A DNA stretch of 64,000 nt from Exiguobacterium sp. FSL W8-0210 (GTDB lineage Bacteria; Bacillota; Bacilli; Exiguobacteriales; Exiguobacteriaceae), in the NCBI RefSeq assembly GCF_038006045.1, contig NZ_JBBOUK010000001.1, forward strand, positions 3,048,011-3,112,010, written 5' to 3'. Shown one piece after another: positions 43,074-53,652 of the stretch. The position numbers were made by a program, and so were the translations under genes. The notes below the pieces were generated by a model. The model was not told where the DNA came from. It was given only the letters and a program-made list of their open reading frames with translations, and did no database searches. Positions within the stretch are counted from its first letter, which is position 1. Every line of letters begins with the position of its first letter.

Positions 43074-44920
43074 CCGGCATCCACCTCTTCGATCACCTCA
43101 TACGGAAGCGTGAAGTAAATCGTCGTGCCGCGTCCCCATTCACTTTCTGCCCAGATGTCGCCACCATGTGCCGAAACGACGTCTTTTGCGATCGACAGAC
43201 CAAGACCGGTGCCGCCGATTTTACGGGCGCGGGCTTTATCGACACGATAGAAGCGTTCGAAGATTTTTTGGAGATTCGCTTTCGGGATTCCGACACCTTC
43301 ATCCTTGATGCTGATGACGATCCGTTTTGCCCGGAGCATCGTCCGGACGGTGATCGTTCCGCCTTCCGGTGAGTACTTGATTGCATTCGTCAGGATGTTA
43401 TCTGCGACCTGAATCAATTTATCCTGATCACCACGGATATAGACTTTCCGCTTCATGATCTTACGACGGAAACGAATCCGTTCCGGCTTCGTCATGTCAT
43501 GTCGATCGAGAATCTCATTCAGGAACTGAATGTAATCGAAGCGGACCTTGTTCATCTTGTATTCCTTACTGTCCATCTTCGACAGTTGTAAGAGATCGGT
43601 GACGAGGCGGATCATCCGCTCCGTCTCATTTTGTGTCGTCTCAAGGAAACGCGGGGCGAGTTCCTCGTCCTGATACGCGCCTTCTGCCAAGGCTTCAAGA
43701 TAGCTGCGCATCGTCGTCAGCGGTGTCCGGAGCTCGTGACTGACGTTCGCGACGAATTCGCGACGATCCTGTTCGACTTGCTCCTGTTCCGTGACGTCAT
43801 GCAGGACGACGATCATCCCGGTTATTGGACCACTGTGTTTCTTGACGGGCGAGAAGAATGCCCGGACGAGGAACAGTTCATCCTCACTACTGAAATCAAG
43901 TAGACGCGGTGGCATCGTACCGTCTTCCGGAATCATGAAATCATCACCAAGTGCCAGTAAGTCCTTCAAGTTCGTGCCGACGACGCTCGCATCATCCGCA
44001 CCGACGATATCCTTCGCTTGATCGTTCATCAAGATGACGCGCAGCGTCCGGTCCGTCGCGATGACGCCATCGGTCATATTCTCTAGGACACTCGTCAACT
44101 TCCGCCGTTCAGCTTCCGTCGTCGCGTTCGCTTCGAGTAGCTCATCCGTCAATTCGTTGAACGAACGAGCGAGCTGACCGATCTCATCGTCCGAATAGAC
44201 CTTAACCTTCCGCGAGAAGTTCCCGCGTCGCATCTCGATCGCTTGACGCCGCATATCGGAAATCGGGCGCGTGATCGTCCGCGACAGCAAGACACCAAGA
44301 ATCGACGTGATGACGAGAGCGATGACCGTTCCGGTCGCAAGAATCCGCGTGACCTGTTGCATCTGCGAATAGATTGACTCCATCGAGGCGCGAACATAAA
44401 TCATACCGGTCGTTACGCCGTCTCGTTCCGAGGTAACCGGTACGGCAAAGATCCGGATCTTATCCTCTGATTCCGGATCAAGCACGGTGTCCGTCCGGGT
44501 CGAGCTCGTTGCCTGTGCTTTTTTTATCAATGAATTCGTCGCCCGTTGTCCGACCGCCGACTGGTTCTCGTCATCCGATGTCGCCTGGATGATCGAGTCC
44601 TGGTCGATGATCTGGACTTCGAGTATGTCGTTCCTTGAGGTGGAGCCATTACTAAACTCAGACAGCAGTTGCCCTAGTGATTGGGACAACTGCCGTTTGG
44701 AGGCTTCATCATCGCCTGTTTTATCGAATTCCTTCCCGACGTTATAGGCGACAAGACCTGCCCGGTCCTCGACCGACTTCGAGAAGTTCGTAATGTACTG
44801 CTTTTCAAGGGAACGAACGAAATAGACGCCAATGACCTGCATCGCCACTAAGATCAATAAGGCATAGATGACGACGAGTTTCCATTGGATGGATTTAAAG
44901 AAGTTCGTTCCTTTTAACAT
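43070..44920 (-). CDS. walK: Essential cell-wall sensor histidine kinase WalK
   Basis: A 616-residue kinase that senses cell-wall state at the septum and phosphorylates WalR. Order: helix 1 (VIYALLILVAMQVIGVYFV), extracytoplasmic PAS-like domain (about 40-185), helix 2 (ILATGTVIALVITSILGVLL), HAMP, cytoplasmic PAS (about 265-375), HisKA with the phosphoacceptor His395 in NVSHELRTPL, and HATPase with NILTNAIKYSPEGG, GVGIP and GTGLGLSIAKD. Full length. Starts 2 bases after walR. Confidence 0.96.
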   Translation of the reverse strand: MLKGTNFFKSIQWKLVVIYALLILVAMQVIGVYFVRSLEKQYITNFSKSVEDRAGLVAYNVGKEFDKTGDDEASKRQLSQSLGQLLSEFSNGSTSRNDILEVQIIDQDSIIQATSDDENQSAVGQRATNSLIKKAQATSSTRTDTVLDPESEDKIRIFAVPVTSERDGVTTGMIYVRASMESIYSQMQQVTRILATGTVIALVITSILGVLLSRTITRPISDMRRQAIEMRRGNFSRKVKVYSDDEIGQLARSFNELTDELLEANATTEAERRKLTSVLENMTDGVIATDRTLRVILMNDQAKDIVGADDASVVGTNLKDLLALGDDFMIPEDGTMPPRLLDFSSEDELFLVRAFFSPVKKHSGPITGMIVVLHDVTEQEQVEQDRREFVANVSHELRTPLTTMRSYLEALAEGAYQDEELAPRFLETTQNETERMIRLVTDLLQLSKMDSKEYKMNKVRFDYIQFLNEILDRHDMTKPERIRFRRKIMKRKVYIRGDQDKLIQVADNILTNAIKYSPEGGTITVRTMLRAKRIVISIKDEGVGIPKANLQKIFERFYRVDKARARKIGGTGLGLSIAKDVVSAHGGDIWAESEWGRGTTIYFTLPYEVIEEVDAG

Positions 44921-44922
44921 CG

Positions 44923-45630
44923 TTATTCATTCTCCCCGTCTTGGAGATAATAGCCGACACCACGACGCGTCATGATGTAAACTGGCGTACTTGGGTTATC
45001 TTCGACTTTCTCACGGAGACGACGCACCGTTACGTCGACTGTCCGGACGTCACCGAAGTAGTCATAGCCCCAGACCGTCTGTAACAAATGCTCACGTGTC
45101 ATGACTTGACCGATGTTTTTCGCGAGGTAGTGCAACAATTCGAACTCACGCTGCGTCAGCTCGATCTTTTGATCCTTACGTGTCACCGTATGCGAATTCG
45201 TATCGATATACAGTTCTCCGACTTTGAGTGGACCTGGTCCAACCGGTTGTGGTGTAGCTTCCGGACTCGTGTTGCGTAAGTGGACTTTCACGCGGGCAAG
45301 TAACTCGCGCGAGCTGAATGGCTTCGTCACGTAATCGTTCGCGCCAAGCTCAAGACCAAGTACCGTATCGATCTCGGAATCCTTCGCTGTCAACATGATG
45401 ATCGGAATCTTCGACGTCTTCCGGACTTCCCGGCAGACCTCCATCCCGTCCATTAACGGGAGCATGATGTCGAGTAACATCAAATCCGGTTTGAACTCCT
45501 CGAATTTCTCTAATGCCTCCACGCCGTCATTTGCGATCGCGACCTGGTAGCCTTCTTTTTCTAATTTAAACTTGAGTATATCTGCAATCGGCAACTCGTC
45601 ATCGACGACTAGAATTTTGCGTTCCGTCAC
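44923..45630 (-). CDS. walR: Essential cell-wall response regulator WalR
   Basis: A 235-residue OmpR-family regulator. The receiver domain has the Asp pair in VVDDE and the phosphoacceptor Asp54 in MLLDIMLP, with Lys in YVTKPF. The C-terminal winged helix includes [16 protein letters not shown] and [14 protein letters not shown]. It controls peptidoglycan hydrolases and is essential in most Bacillota. Start is GTG with AAGGGGG 10 bases upstream. First gene of walR-walK-yycH-yycI-walJ. Confidence 0.96.
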   Translation of the reverse strand: MTERKILVVDDELPIADILKFKLEKEGYQVAIANDGVEALEKFEEFKPDLMLLDIMLPLMDGMEVCREVRKTSKIPIIMLTAKDSEIDTVLGLELGANDYVTKPFSSRELLARVKVHLRNTSPEATPQPVGPGPLKVGELYIDTNSHTVTRKDQKIELTQREFELLHYLAKNIGQVMTREHLLQTVWGYDYFGDVRTVDVTVRRLREKVEDNPSTPVYIMTRRGVGYYLQDGENE

Positions 45631-45750
45631 TGGGTGTGCCCCCTTAAAAATTTCTATTCAATCTATTTTACCTGTTTTTTCGGCATATAGAAAGGTGGCG
45701 ACGGAAACTCCCGGCGCCACTCTCTCTGCTGTTCGTCGTCTCACGAGAGA

Positions 45751-45766
45751 GGTTCCACGTGAAACA
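45751..45766. promoter_or_regulatory. parS-like site over the start of walRK transcription
   Basis: Minus strand TGTTTCACGTGGAACC matches the parS consensus TGTTTCACGTGAAACA at 14 of 16 positions. It lies 9-24 bases past the -10 box of the predicted walR promoter, around +3 to +18. Confidence 0.6.
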
Positions 45767-45774
45767 CTGTATTT

Positions 45775-45804
45775 AGTATACCTGTTTTTGCTTCCGTTTG
45801 TGAA
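45775..45804 (-). promoter_or_regulatory. Promoter of the walRK operon
   Basis: Minus strand TTCACA (45804-45799), 18 bases, TATACT (45780-45775). The leader that follows, about 130 bases, can form two hairpins (CTCTCTC...GAGAGAG and GTGGCG...CGCCAC) before the walR ribosome site. Confidence 0.65.
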
Positions 45805-45814
45805 CCATTTCGCA

Positions 45815-45850
45815 CAAAAAACAGCCTCTTGCAGGATGCAAGAGGCTTTT
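45815..45850 (-). terminator. Terminator of purA
   Basis: Minus strand AGCCTCTTGCA, TCC, TGCAAGAGGCT, then a G and TTTTTT. Confidence 0.9.
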
Positions 45851-45855
45851 GAGAC

Positions 45856-47148
45856 TTATGCTTCTTCGTAGAGATCACGCAAGACGACTGTCTGTTCACG
45901 ACCCGGTCCGACCGAGAACGTGACGAGCGAGATACCTGTGAGATCCGCAATCCGCTTAACGTAGTTCTGTGCGTTCAACGGTAGATCCTCAAAGCGACGG
46001 ACACCTGTGATGTCCTCTTTCCAGCCTGGAAGTTCTTCGTAAACTGGAACACATGCTTCGAGATCACGGAAGCTTGCTGGGTACTCATCGATCTGTTTTC
46101 CGTTGAATTCGTACGATGTACAGATCTTCAACGTGTCGAGTCCTGTCAAAACGTCGATTGAGTTGAGCGCAAGATCCGTCAACCCACTTGTACGGCGCGA
46201 GTGGCGAACGACGACAGAGTCGAACCAACCAACACGACGCGGACGTCCTGTCGTCGTCCCGTATTCACGACCGACTTCACGGATTTGGTGACCGATGTCA
46301 TCGAACAATTCCGTTGGGAACGGACCGTCACCGACACGTGACGTGTACGCTTTACAGACACCGACGACGTGATCAATCCGAGCTGGACCGACACCGACAC
46401 CCGATGCGACACCACCGGCAGATGCGTTCGATGATGTAACGAACGGGTACGTTCCGTGGTCAAGGTCGAGTAAGACACCTTGTGCGCCTTCGAACAACAC
46501 TTTTTCGCCGTGATCGAGGCTATCGTTGACGACGACGGATGTATCGCAGACGTATTTCGCGAACTCTTGTCCATACGCATAGTACTCTTCGAAGATATCG
46601 TCGAACGCGATTGGTTCAGCGTCATACATCTTCGTGAACATTCGGTTCTTTTGGTCGAGAACGATCTTCAACTTCTCAGCGAACGTTTCTTTGTCGAGTA
46701 AGTCTGCCATCCGGATTCCGATTCGTGCGGCTTTATCCATGTAGCACGGTCCGATTCCTTTTAGCGTCGTTCCGACTTTTGCGTCGCCCTTCGCTTCTTC
46801 TTCTAACTGATCCTGCAACTGATGATACGGCAAGATGACATGCGCCCGATTCGAAATTAACAAGTTATCCGTTGAGACACCACGATCGTGCAGATACTTC
46901 AATTCCTTGACGAGTGATTTCGGGTTGACGACGAGACCGTTCCCGATGACACATTTCTTATCCGAGTAAAAAATACCTGATGGGATCAAGTGCAATTTGT
47001 ACGTCTCGTTATTGAATACGATCGTATGTCCTGCATTGTCTCCACCTTGATAACGTGCTACGACGTCGGCTTGTTTCGAAAGAAAATCGGTGATTTTCCC
47101 TTTTCCTTCGTCGCCCCACTGTGTTCCGACTACTACTACTGATGACAT
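45856..47148 (-). CDS. purA: Adenylosuccinate synthetase
   Basis: A 430-residue enzyme joining IMP and aspartate with GTP in AMP synthesis. [20 protein letters not shown] is the phosphate-binding loop, NAGHTIVF the IMP loop, and [11 protein letters not shown] the later signature. The ATG at 47148 follows GGAGGTGG; the frame extends upstream without a ribosome site. Preceded by a strong promoter and PurBoxes, so PurR control by purine state is expected. Monocistronic. Confidence 0.96.
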   Translation of the reverse strand: MSSVVVVGTQWGDEGKGKITDFLSKQADVVARYQGGDNAGHTIVFNNETYKLHLIPSGIFYSDKKCVIGNGLVVNPKSLVKELKYLHDRGVSTDNLLISNRAHVILPYHQLQDQLEEEAKGDAKVGTTLKGIGPCYMDKAARIGIRMADLLDKETFAEKLKIVLDQKNRMFTKMYDAEPIAFDDIFEEYYAYGQEFAKYVCDTSVVVNDSLDHGEKVLFEGAQGVLLDLDHGTYPFVTSSNASAGGVASGVGVGPARIDHVVGVCKAYTSRVGDGPFPTELFDDIGHQIREVGREYGTTTGRPRRVGWFDSVVVRHSRRTSGLTDLALNSIDVLTGLDTLKICTSYEFNGKQIDEYPASFRDLEACVPVYEELPGWKEDITGVRRFEDLPLNAQNYVKRIADLTGISLVTFSVGPGREQTVVLRDLYEEA

Positions 47149-47188
47149 CTTATCATCCACCTCCACGTACGATTCAAAACCACGACTA

Positions 47189-47266
47189 AGTGTAACGCGA
47201 TAAAAAAGAGAAGTCAACCAAATACCGAACAATTAATTGTTACAATTCTCTTTCGTTCGTTTAATT
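47189..47266 (-). promoter_or_regulatory. purA promoter with PurR boxes
   Basis: Minus strand TTGACT (47217-47212), 17 bases, TACACT (47194-47189). AATACCGAACAAT at 47221-47233 fits the PurBox consensus AWWWCCGAACWWT at every position; a weaker inverted copy with GTTCG is at 47255-47259. The pair, one strong and one weak and inverted upstream of the -35, is the B. subtilis PurR arrangement. Confidence 0.75.
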
Positions 47267-47305
47267 ATCGTTTTTGGTGAACAAACTGAGAATCTTTAGG
47301 TGAAA

Positions 47306-47356
47306 ATAAAAAAAGCTACGTTTTATCTCCGATTGATCGAAGACAAAACGTAGCTT
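47306..47356 (-). terminator. Terminator after dnaB
   Basis: Minus strand AAGCTACGTTTTGTCT pairs with AGATAAAACGTAGCTT around a 14-base loop, followed by TTTTTT. Confidence 0.87.
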
Positions 47357-47359
47357 GGA

Positions 47360-48712
47360 TTAAGCTGGTGGCGCGTACGAGTTGCTTGGCTCGAGATCCA
47401 CGAACTTGTTGAATTCTTTTCGGAAGGCGAGCTTGACGGTACCGGTTGGACCATTCCGCTGTTTTGCGATGATGATCTCAATCGTATTCGCATCTTCCGT
47501 TTCTTTATTGTAGTAATCGTCACGATACAAGAAGGCGACGATATCGGCATCTTGCTCGATTGCTCCCGATTCCCGGATATCCGACATCATCGGTCGCTTA
47601 TCTTGACGGCTCTCAACCCCACGGGAGAGCTGCGATAAGGCGATGACGGGGACTTCGAGTTCACGCGCGAGTGATTTCAAGGAACGGGAAATTTCCGAAA
47701 CCTCTTGTTGACGGTTGTCGCTGGAGCGACCATTCCCTTGAATCAGCTGCAAGTAATCGATCATGATCATCCCAAGACCGTGCTCCTGCTTCAAACGACG
47801 GCACTTCGCCCGGATATCGTTAACCCGAATCCCTGGTGTATCGTCGATGTAGATGCCGGCTTGAGACAGGTTACTCATCGCAAGCGATAACTTGCCCCAG
47901 TCCTCTTCCTCGAGTTGACCAGTCCGCAGACGCTGCGCATCGACGTTTCCTTCGGCACAGAGCATCCGCATGACGAGCTGTTCGGCACCCATCTCAAGAC
48001 TAAAGATGGCGACGTTCTCGTCAGCGCGTGTCGCGACGTTTTGCGAGATGTTCAAGGCGAACGCCGTCTTCCCGACCGATGGACGTGCTGCGACGATGAT
48101 TAGATCGTTACGCTGGAAGCCGGCCGTCATCTTATCGAGATCCTGGAAACCCGTCGGAATCCCCGTCGTCTCGCCGCTTTGCTTATGCAATTTATCAATC
48201 GTTGCATAGGCACTCGTCAAGACGTCCGAGATCGGGATGAAGCTCGCGCTCCCTTTTCCTTGTGATACTTCGAGAATCTTCCGTTCTGCCTCATTCAGCA
48301 GGACATCGACCTCGTTTTGCCGCTCGTATCCGTCAGTGACGATTTCACCCGCCGTCCGAATGAGACGCCGAAGCGTCGACTTCTGGTCAACGACGTTGAC
48401 GTAGTAATTGATGTTGGCTGCGGTTGGTACACCTTCCGCTAGTTCCGCTAGATACGGTAGACCACCGATCTCATCTAGGATGCCAAGCGTACTCAGCTCG
48501 GCTGTGACCGTGACGAGGTCGATCGCTTCGCCTCGGTCGGACAGCACGAGCATCGCTTCGAAGATCCGTTGGTGAGAGGCACGGTAAAAGTCCTGCGGTA
48601 ACAGACGTTCCGATGCACTGATCAAACGATCCGCATCAATCATGATCGCCCCTAGGACGGCTTGTTCTGCCTCGATGCTTTGGGGAGGCATATTTTGCAT
48701 GACTTCACTCAT
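47360..48712 (-). CDS. dnaC: Replicative DNA helicase
   Basis: A 450-residue hexameric helicase of the DnaB family (called DnaC in Bacillus). The N-terminal domain starts NMPPQSIEAEQAVLGAIMID. The RecA-like domain carries Walker A ARPSVGKTAFAL and Walker B MIMIDYLQLI, with SLARELEVPVIALSQLSRGVE after it. The ATG at 48712 has GGGG 7 bases upstream; a GTG one codon earlier is less well placed. It follows rplI by 19 bases in the gdpP-rplI-dnaC order. Confidence 0.96.
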   Translation of the reverse strand: MSEVMQNMPPQSIEAEQAVLGAIMIDADRLISASERLLPQDFYRASHQRIFEAMLVLSDRGEAIDLVTVTAELSTLGILDEIGGLPYLAELAEGVPTAANINYYVNVVDQKSTLRRLIRTAGEIVTDGYERQNEVDVLLNEAERKILEVSQGKGSASFIPISDVLTSAYATIDKLHKQSGETTGIPTGFQDLDKMTAGFQRNDLIIVAARPSVGKTAFALNISQNVATRADENVAIFSLEMGAEQLVMRMLCAEGNVDAQRLRTGQLEEEDWGKLSLAMSNLSQAGIYIDDTPGIRVNDIRAKCRRLKQEHGLGMIMIDYLQLIQGNGRSSDNRQQEVSEISRSLKSLARELEVPVIALSQLSRGVESRQDKRPMMSDIRESGAIEQDADIVAFLYRDDYYNKETEDANTIEIIIAKQRNGPTGTVKLAFRKEFNKFVDLEPSNSYAPPA

Positions 48713-48731
48713 CACCGGTCCCCTTTTCTAC

Positions 48732-49175
48732 TCACGCCTCTTTGACCTGAACGTTCAGCGTCGCTGTCACTTCGTTGTGTAGCTTCAATGGTACCTTCGT
48801 AAAGCCGAGTGCCTTGATTGGGTGCTCGAGCTCGATTTTACGTTTGTCGATTTTGTAACCCATGCTCTTGAGTGCTTCCGCGATCTGTTTGCTTGTGACA
48901 GAACCGAAGACACGACCGCCTTCACCGGCTTTCGTCGAGACGATGATCGTCTCTTTTTCGATTTTCTCTTTTAACGCTTGCGCGTCAAGCAAGTTCTGTT
49001 TCGCTTCTTCTGCTGCTTTACGTTCATGTGCTTCATGTTGCTTCAAGTTGCCAGTCGTCGCAGGACGCGCCAACTTTTTCTTGAAGAGTACGTTATTTGC
49101 ATAAGCATCGGCCACGTCTTTGACGTCTCCTGCTTTACCTTGTCCTTTTACATCTTGTAAGAAAATAACCTTCAT
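48732..49175 (-). CDS. rplI: Ribosomal protein bL9
   Basis: A 147-residue 50S protein with the two-domain L9 layout: [21 protein letters not shown] at the N-terminus, a long connecting helix rich in Lys/Glu/Ala, and a C-terminal domain ([17 protein letters not shown]). It overlaps gdpP by 4 bases. Confidence 0.97.
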   Translation of the reverse strand: MKVIFLQDVKGQGKAGDVKDVADAYANNVLFKKKLARPATTGNLKQHEAHERKAAEEAKQNLLDAQALKEKIEKETIIVSTKAGEGGRVFGSVTSKQIAEALKSMGYKIDKRKIELEHPIKALGFTKVPLKLHNEVTATLNVQVKEA

Positions 49176-51157
49176 TCTGATTCCTCTCCTTTTGTCTCAT
49201 CTTCTAGATATTGATCGATCGCTTTACGCAACGCATCCGCGACCGTGATGACCGATTCTGACATCTGTGTCGCCGCGTTCGTCAAGTGACCGCCGCCTCC
49301 GAGCGTCTCCATGATCAATTGGACGTTGACTTCTCCAAGGGAACGGGCACTGATCGCTGTCCGTCCGTCTTGAAGTTCCGCGATGACGAAGGCAGCACGA
49401 ATGCCTTGAAGCGACAACAATTGATCGGCCGCTTGTGCGATCAAGACTTGATCGTAAATGACGCCAGGTTCCGCTGTCGCAATCGCCATCCCTTTCGTAT
49501 AGACCTCGGACCGCTCGAGGATATGTGACTGCTCGACGTACGTCTCAAGATCCTGACTGAGGAACTCTTGCACGAGCACCGTGTCAGCACCTTGTGAACG
49601 CAAGTAAGAGGCAGCATCGAACGTCCGCGATCCGGTCCGAAGGGCAAAGCCTTTCGTATCGACGATGATTCCGGCAAGTAACGCCGTCGCTTCAAGCATC
49701 GATAGCTTTTGATTCGTCGGCTGGTACTCGATTAACTCGGTGACGAGCTCTGACGTCGACGATGCGTAAGGCTCGAGATAAACGAGGACCGCATCTTCGA
49801 TGAAATCCTCCCCACGCCGGTGATGATCAATCACGACCATATGCTCGAATCGATCGAGTAACGTCGGTACGACGACGAGCGACGGTTTGTGGGTATCGAC
49901 GACGACGAGTAACGTCTGATCGTCAATCAACTGATCGGCTTGAAACGCATTGACGAACCGTGTCTCGAGTTGTGGTACTTCAGCGATCTCGTCCATCATC
50001 CGGCGAATCCCGCGTCCGATTTCTTCTGGCGGTAAAACGATATGCGCTTCCTTATCGTTCATTTCCGCAAGCTTCAAAATGCCGATCGCTGATCCGAGTG
50101 CATCCATATCCGGATTCTTATGCCCCATGATCAGGACACGGCTTGATTCCTGCATTAAATCACGAAGCGAGTTGGCAATGACCCGTGCCCGGACACGTGT
50201 CCGTTTTTCTGTCGGGTTCGTCTTGCCGCCATAAAAGCGGACTTTCCCGTCGCGTTTGATGACGACTTGATCGCCTCCCCGTCCTAATGCGAGATCGAGA
50301 CTCGACTGAGCCATCAGACCAAGCGTCGGAATCGGGTCACTTCCGCAACCAATTCCGATCGATAACGTCAACTGGACACCACGCTGACTCGTCTCTTCGC
50401 GAACGGTATCGAGAATCGTGAACTTCGATCGTTCGAGAATCCGGAGATTCTCTTCTGTCGTGACGATGAAATATCGATCGGACGCGGTCCGCTTGATATA
50501 CGTTCCGTGTTCGGCTGCCCAGTGATTCAATAGTTGAGTGACACGACTGTTCAACTCACTGCGCAACTGATCTTCGATACCTTGTGTCATCTCATCGTAG
50601 TTATCGAGATAGATGACGCCGATGACCGTCTGATTGTCGACGAGTTGTTGTTCGACTTGTGCCTCTTCTGTCATATCGAACAGATAGAACGTCCGGTTCT
50701 CATGATTTGAAAAGACGCGATATACGGCATCACCGATTTCAAGCGTCGCTTGGTCCTCATTCGTCGCGACCATCTCGATGAATAAGGGATCGAGCTCATT
50801 GAGCGTCTGTCCCATCGCTACATCATCAAATATGTCCCGCATCGGATCATTGAACCAGGTGACGAGGGTATCCTCATCGTATAACAAAATCCCGATTGGC
50901 ATGTTCGTCAACGCATCTTGTCCCGTCTCCTCGACTTGCATCGAGATTCCGGCGACGTACGCCTCCCATGCCCTGCGTGCACGACGTTCTTCGAATAGGT
51001 GCAATCCGAAGAGGAGGGCAGTCACGACGGCTCCGATAGCAGAGATGATCGGTTCACGTACAGCGACGACGAGAAGCAGACCGACGATTAATAGATACGG
51101 AATGAAGCGAACGATGCGTCGTTCTCGTTCCGGTGATACTTGTTGACCTGACTCCAT
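49172..51157 (-). CDS. gdpP: Cyclic-di-AMP phosphodiesterase GdpP
   Basis: A 661-residue membrane phosphodiesterase that hydrolyses c-di-AMP. Two N-terminal membrane helices ([16 protein letters not shown] and [18 protein letters not shown]) precede a PAS domain, a degenerate GGDEF domain, then the DHH-DHHA1 catalytic part with [22 protein letters not shown] and [12 protein letters not shown], and a [10 protein letters not shown] end. AGGAGG precedes the ATG. It sits upstream of rplI and dnaC as in B. subtilis (yybT). Affects cell wall and beta-lactam response in relatives. Confidence 0.95.
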   Translation of the reverse strand: MESGQQVSPERERRIVRFIPYLLIVGLLLVVAVREPIISAIGAVVTALLFGLHLFEERRARRAWEAYVAGISMQVEETGQDALTNMPIGILLYDEDTLVTWFNDPMRDIFDDVAMGQTLNELDPLFIEMVATNEDQATLEIGDAVYRVFSNHENRTFYLFDMTEEAQVEQQLVDNQTVIGVIYLDNYDEMTQGIEDQLRSELNSRVTQLLNHWAAEHGTYIKRTASDRYFIVTTEENLRILERSKFTILDTVREETSQRGVQLTLSIGIGCGSDPIPTLGLMAQSSLDLALGRGGDQVVIKRDGKVRFYGGKTNPTEKRTRVRARVIANSLRDLMQESSRVLIMGHKNPDMDALGSAIGILKLAEMNDKEAHIVLPPEEIGRGIRRMMDEIAEVPQLETRFVNAFQADQLIDDQTLLVVVDTHKPSLVVVPTLLDRFEHMVVIDHHRRGEDFIEDAVLVYLEPYASSTSELVTELIEYQPTNQKLSMLEATALLAGIIVDTKGFALRTGSRTFDAASYLRSQGADTVLVQEFLSQDLETYVEQSHILERSEVYTKGMAIATAEPGVIYDQVLIAQAADQLLSLQGIRAAFVIAELQDGRTAISARSLGEVNVQLIMETLGGGGHLTNAATQMSESVITVADALRKAIDQYLEDETKGEESE

Positions 51158-51249
51158 CGTGTCCTCCTTATATGCTCTATAGGGTTCATTTAAATTTTTA
51201 GTAACTTGTTTATTATAACCGAAAAGCAGGAGGGGATGAAAGGGAAGCG

Positions 51250-51285
51250 AAAAAAAGCACCATCCTCACGTATGAGGATGGTGCT
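51250..51285 (-). terminator. Terminator of the rpsF-ssb-rpsR operon
   Basis: Minus strand GCACCATCCTCA, TAC(G), TGAGGATGGTGC, then TTTTTTT. Confidence 0.9.
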
Positions 51286-51291
51286 ACGAAA

Positions 51292-51522
51292 TCAGTCAGC
51301 CACGTATGGGATTAAAGCCATTTGACGTGCGCGTTTGATTGCGATTGTAAGTGGACGTTGGTATTTCGCTGAAGTACCAGTCACACGACGTGGAAGAATC
51401 TTACCGCGTTCCGAAATGAAACGTTTGAGAAGTTCTACGTCTTTATAATCGATATGAGTGATGTGGTTCGACGTGAAGTAACATACTTTACGACGACGTT
51501 TTCCACCTGGACGACGTGCCAT
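51292..51522 (-). CDS. rpsR: Ribosomal protein bS18
   Basis: A 76-residue 30S protein. [38 protein letters not shown] and the basic [15 protein letters not shown] end are typical of S18. The single cysteine pair ligand motif is reduced to one Cys. AAAAAGGAGG precedes the ATG. Last gene of rpsF-ssb-rpsR; S6 and S18 together regulate this operon in relatives. Confidence 0.96.
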   Translation of the reverse strand: MARRPGGKRRRKVCYFTSNHITHIDYKDVELLKRFISERGKILPRRVTGTSAKYQRPLTIAIKRARQMALIPYVAD

Positions 51523-51566
51523 GTGATTAACCTCCTTTTTAACTTGGATTTTTCAGGACGATTTCC

Positions 51567-52085
51567 TTAGAACGGGAGATCGTCGTCTGAAAGGTCGATC
51601 GAACTACCGCCGCTGAACGGATCAGCGCCGAAGCCCGAATTCGATGAAGCGGGTGCTGGCGAGGAAGAGTTGTTCTGCTGTTGCTGTGAACCCCATCCTG
51701 CAGCATTCCCGTTTCCACCAGTAGATGAAGCGTAGCCTTCGCTACCATCCGAAGAACGGCTCGCGTTACGTGACTCGAGGAAGCGGACGCTATCAGCGAC
51801 GACTTCCGCACGATAACGGCGTTGCCCTTCTTTATCGTCGTAGCTGCTAATCTGGAGGCGACCCTCTACACCAGCAAGACTACCCTTCTTCAAATACTGA
51901 GCAACGTTCTCTGCTTGCTTGCGCCAAACGACGCAATCGATGAAATCAGCTTCTCGCTTCCCATCTTGCCCTGTGAAAGGACGGTCACATGCGAGTGTGA
52001 ATCGCGTTACCGCAATCCCGCTCTGCGTATAACGCATTTCCGGGTCACGAGTTAACCGACCGACTAAAACGACGCGGTTAATCAT
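51567..52085 (-). CDS. ssb: Single-stranded DNA-binding protein
   Basis: A 172-residue SSB. OB-fold domain at about 1-105 ([33 protein letters not shown]), a Gly/Asn/Gln/Ser-rich linker, and the acidic tail ending DDDLPF that recruits replication and repair proteins. ATG at 52085 follows AGGAG by 10 bases. Between rpsF and rpsR, the standard position. Confidence 0.96.
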   Translation of the reverse strand: MINRVVLVGRLTRDPEMRYTQSGIAVTRFTLACDRPFTGQDGKREADFIDCVVWRKQAENVAQYLKKGSLAGVEGRLQISSYDDKEGQRRYRAEVVADSVRFLESRNASRSSDGSEGYASSTGGNGNAAGWGSQQQQNNSSSPAPASSNSGFGADPFSGGSSIDLSDDDLPF

Positions 52086-52108
52086 CAGAATCACTCTCCT
52101 GTTTCAGC

Positions 52109-52396
52109 TTATTTCTCGTCTTTTGTGATCATTAAGCGAACGATATCGTCACTGATCTTCATGAGACGGTCAAGTTCTTTTGTAGCTGCTGGTTCAGCAG
52201 AAACGTTAAGAAGAACGTAGAACCCTTCACGCATATCATTGATTTCGTAAGCGAAACGACGTTTACCCATTTCAGTTGTTTTATCAACTGTACCACCGTT
52301 ATCAGTGAGGACTTTGTTGAAACGCTCCACTGTTGCTTTGCGTGCTTCCTCATCAAGTTCCGGACGGATGATGTAAAGTACTTCGTATTTACGCAT
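52109..52396 (-). CDS. rpsF: Ribosomal protein bS6
   Basis: A 95-residue 30S protein: [21 protein letters not shown], then [20 protein letters not shown] and the end VRLMITKDE are S6 signatures. ATG at 52396 follows GAGGAGG. First gene of the operon, with its own promoter and a hairpin leader. Confidence 0.96.
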   Translation of the reverse strand: MRKYEVLYIIRPELDEEARKATVERFNKVLTDNGGTVDKTTEMGKRRFAYEINDMREGFYVLLNVSAEPAATKELDRLMKISDDIVRLMITKDEK

Positions 52397-52499
52397 ATCT
52401 GTCACCTCCTCTTGGACTGGCGGCTCGAATGTTCGAGCAAGGAGCAATAATTCATTACTCACATTCGTTAATACTACCAAAGTATTTTGCTTTATGCAA
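52397..52499 (-). promoter_or_regulatory. rpsF promoter and candidate S6:S18 leader
   Basis: Minus strand TTGCAT (52499-52494), 17 bases, TAGTAT (52476-52471). The 70-base leader has a perfect hairpin GCTCGAA/TTCGAGC (52423-52438) followed directly by CCGCC. A hairpin with a nearby CCG is the hallmark of the S6:S18-binding leader of rpsF operons; I have not modelled the fold, so the leader call is tentative. Confidence 0.6.
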
Positions 52500-52516
52500 T
52501 AACGATTCGTTTTCGA

Positions 52517-53617
52517 TTAGACGTTGAAGCGGAATGTGACGACATCGCCGTCTTGGAAGACATATTCCTTACCTTCAGAACGGTAACGACCTTGTTCCTT
52601 AACTGTCGCCATGTTACCTGCAGCTGCTAAATCTTCATACGCAACGACTTCTGCACGGATGAACCCGCGTTCGAAGTCCGAGTGGATGACACCCGCACAT
52701 TGTGGGGCTTTCATGCCTTTTTTAAACGTCCAAGCGCGTACTTCTTTTTCACCTGCTGTGAAGTATGTCGCAAGACCAAGTGTGCTGTACGCCGCATGGA
52801 TCAATTGATCAAGACCCGACTCTTCGATTCCGAGATCGACGAGGAACTCTTGACGTTCTTCTGGCTCAAGCTCCGCAATCTCTTCTTCGATGCGAGCACA
52901 GATGACGATGACTTCTGCGCCTTCTTTTGCTGCGAACTCACGGACGAGACGAACGTTCTCATTGCTGTCTGCATCTGCGACTTCATCTTCGCCGACGTTT
53001 GCGACGTAGAGCATCGGTTTCATCGTCAACAATTGGAAGTGTTTGACGATGGCTGCTTGATCTTCATTCAATTCAGCGAGACGTGCTGGTTTCTCATCTT
53101 CGAGCAACGCTTGCACGATTTCAAGTGCTTCAAGCTCAGCCGCTGCGTTTTTATCGCGCGACTTGACTTGTTTTTGAACACGCTGAATCCGTTTTTCGAC
53201 CTGCTCAAGATCTGCGAGGATCAATTCGAGGTTGATCGTCTCGATATCATCGATCGGTGAGACTTTTCCGGCCACGTGTGTGATGTTTTCATCTACGAAA
53301 CAACGTACGACCTGACAGATCGCATCTACTTCACGAATGTTCGCGAGGAATTTATTTCCGAGCCCTTCCCCTTTAGACGCACCTTTTACGATACCGGCGA
53401 TATCCGTGAATTCGAATGCTGTCGGGATCGTCTTTTTCGGGTTGACGAGTTCTGTCAATTTCCGAAGACGTGCATCTGGTACTTCAACGACACCGACGTT
53501 CGGGTCGATCGTTGCGAACGGATAGTTCGCTGCCTCTACACCTGCTTGTGTGATGGCGTTAAAAAGTGTTGATTTTCCTACGTTTGGTAAGCCAACGATT
53601 CCTGCTGTTAATCCCAC
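52517..53617 (-). CDS. ychF: Redox-regulated ATPase YchF
   Basis: A 366-residue Obg-family NTPase that prefers [21 protein letters not shown] is the P-loop, [19 protein letters not shown] the G3 region, and the usual NKxD G4 is replaced as in all YchF (NVGED). The middle coiled-coil segment (about 130-200) and C-terminal TGS domain ([22 protein letters not shown]) are present. AAAGGAGG precedes the ATG. It binds the ribosome; role in stress response. Confidence 0.96.
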   Translation of the reverse strand: MGLTAGIVGLPNVGKSTLFNAITQAGVEAANYPFATIDPNVGVVEVPDARLRKLTELVNPKKTIPTAFEFTDIAGIVKGASKGEGLGNKFLANIREVDAICQVVRCFVDENITHVAGKVSPIDDIETINLELILADLEQVEKRIQRVQKQVKSRDKNAAAELEALEIVQALLEDEKPARLAELNEDQAAIVKHFQLLTMKPMLYVANVGEDEVADADSNENVRLVREFAAKEGAEVIVICARIEEEIAELEPEERQEFLVDLGIEESGLDQLIHAAYSTLGLATYFTAGEKEVRAWTFKKGMKAPQCAGVIHSDFERGFIRAEVVAYEDLAAAGNMATVKEQGRYRSEGKEYVFQDGDVVTFRFNV

Positions 53618-53638
53618 TTGGAATTCCTCCTTTTCGGT

Positions 53639-53652
53639 ATTTCCTAGGAAAT
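53639..53652. promoter_or_regulatory. Noc-binding-site-like palindrome upstream of ychF
   Basis: ATTTCCTAGGAAAT is a perfect 14-bp palindrome, differing only at the two central bases from the B. subtilis Noc site ATTTCCCGGGAAAT as I recall it. It lies 21 bases before the ychF ATG. Function as a Noc site is untested. Confidence 0.5.

Noticed and set aside
52682..53260. 192-codon open frame on the plus strand inside ychF
   Set aside because: Exact antisense shadow of ychF, Cys/Phe-rich composition, no ribosome site and no family likeness.
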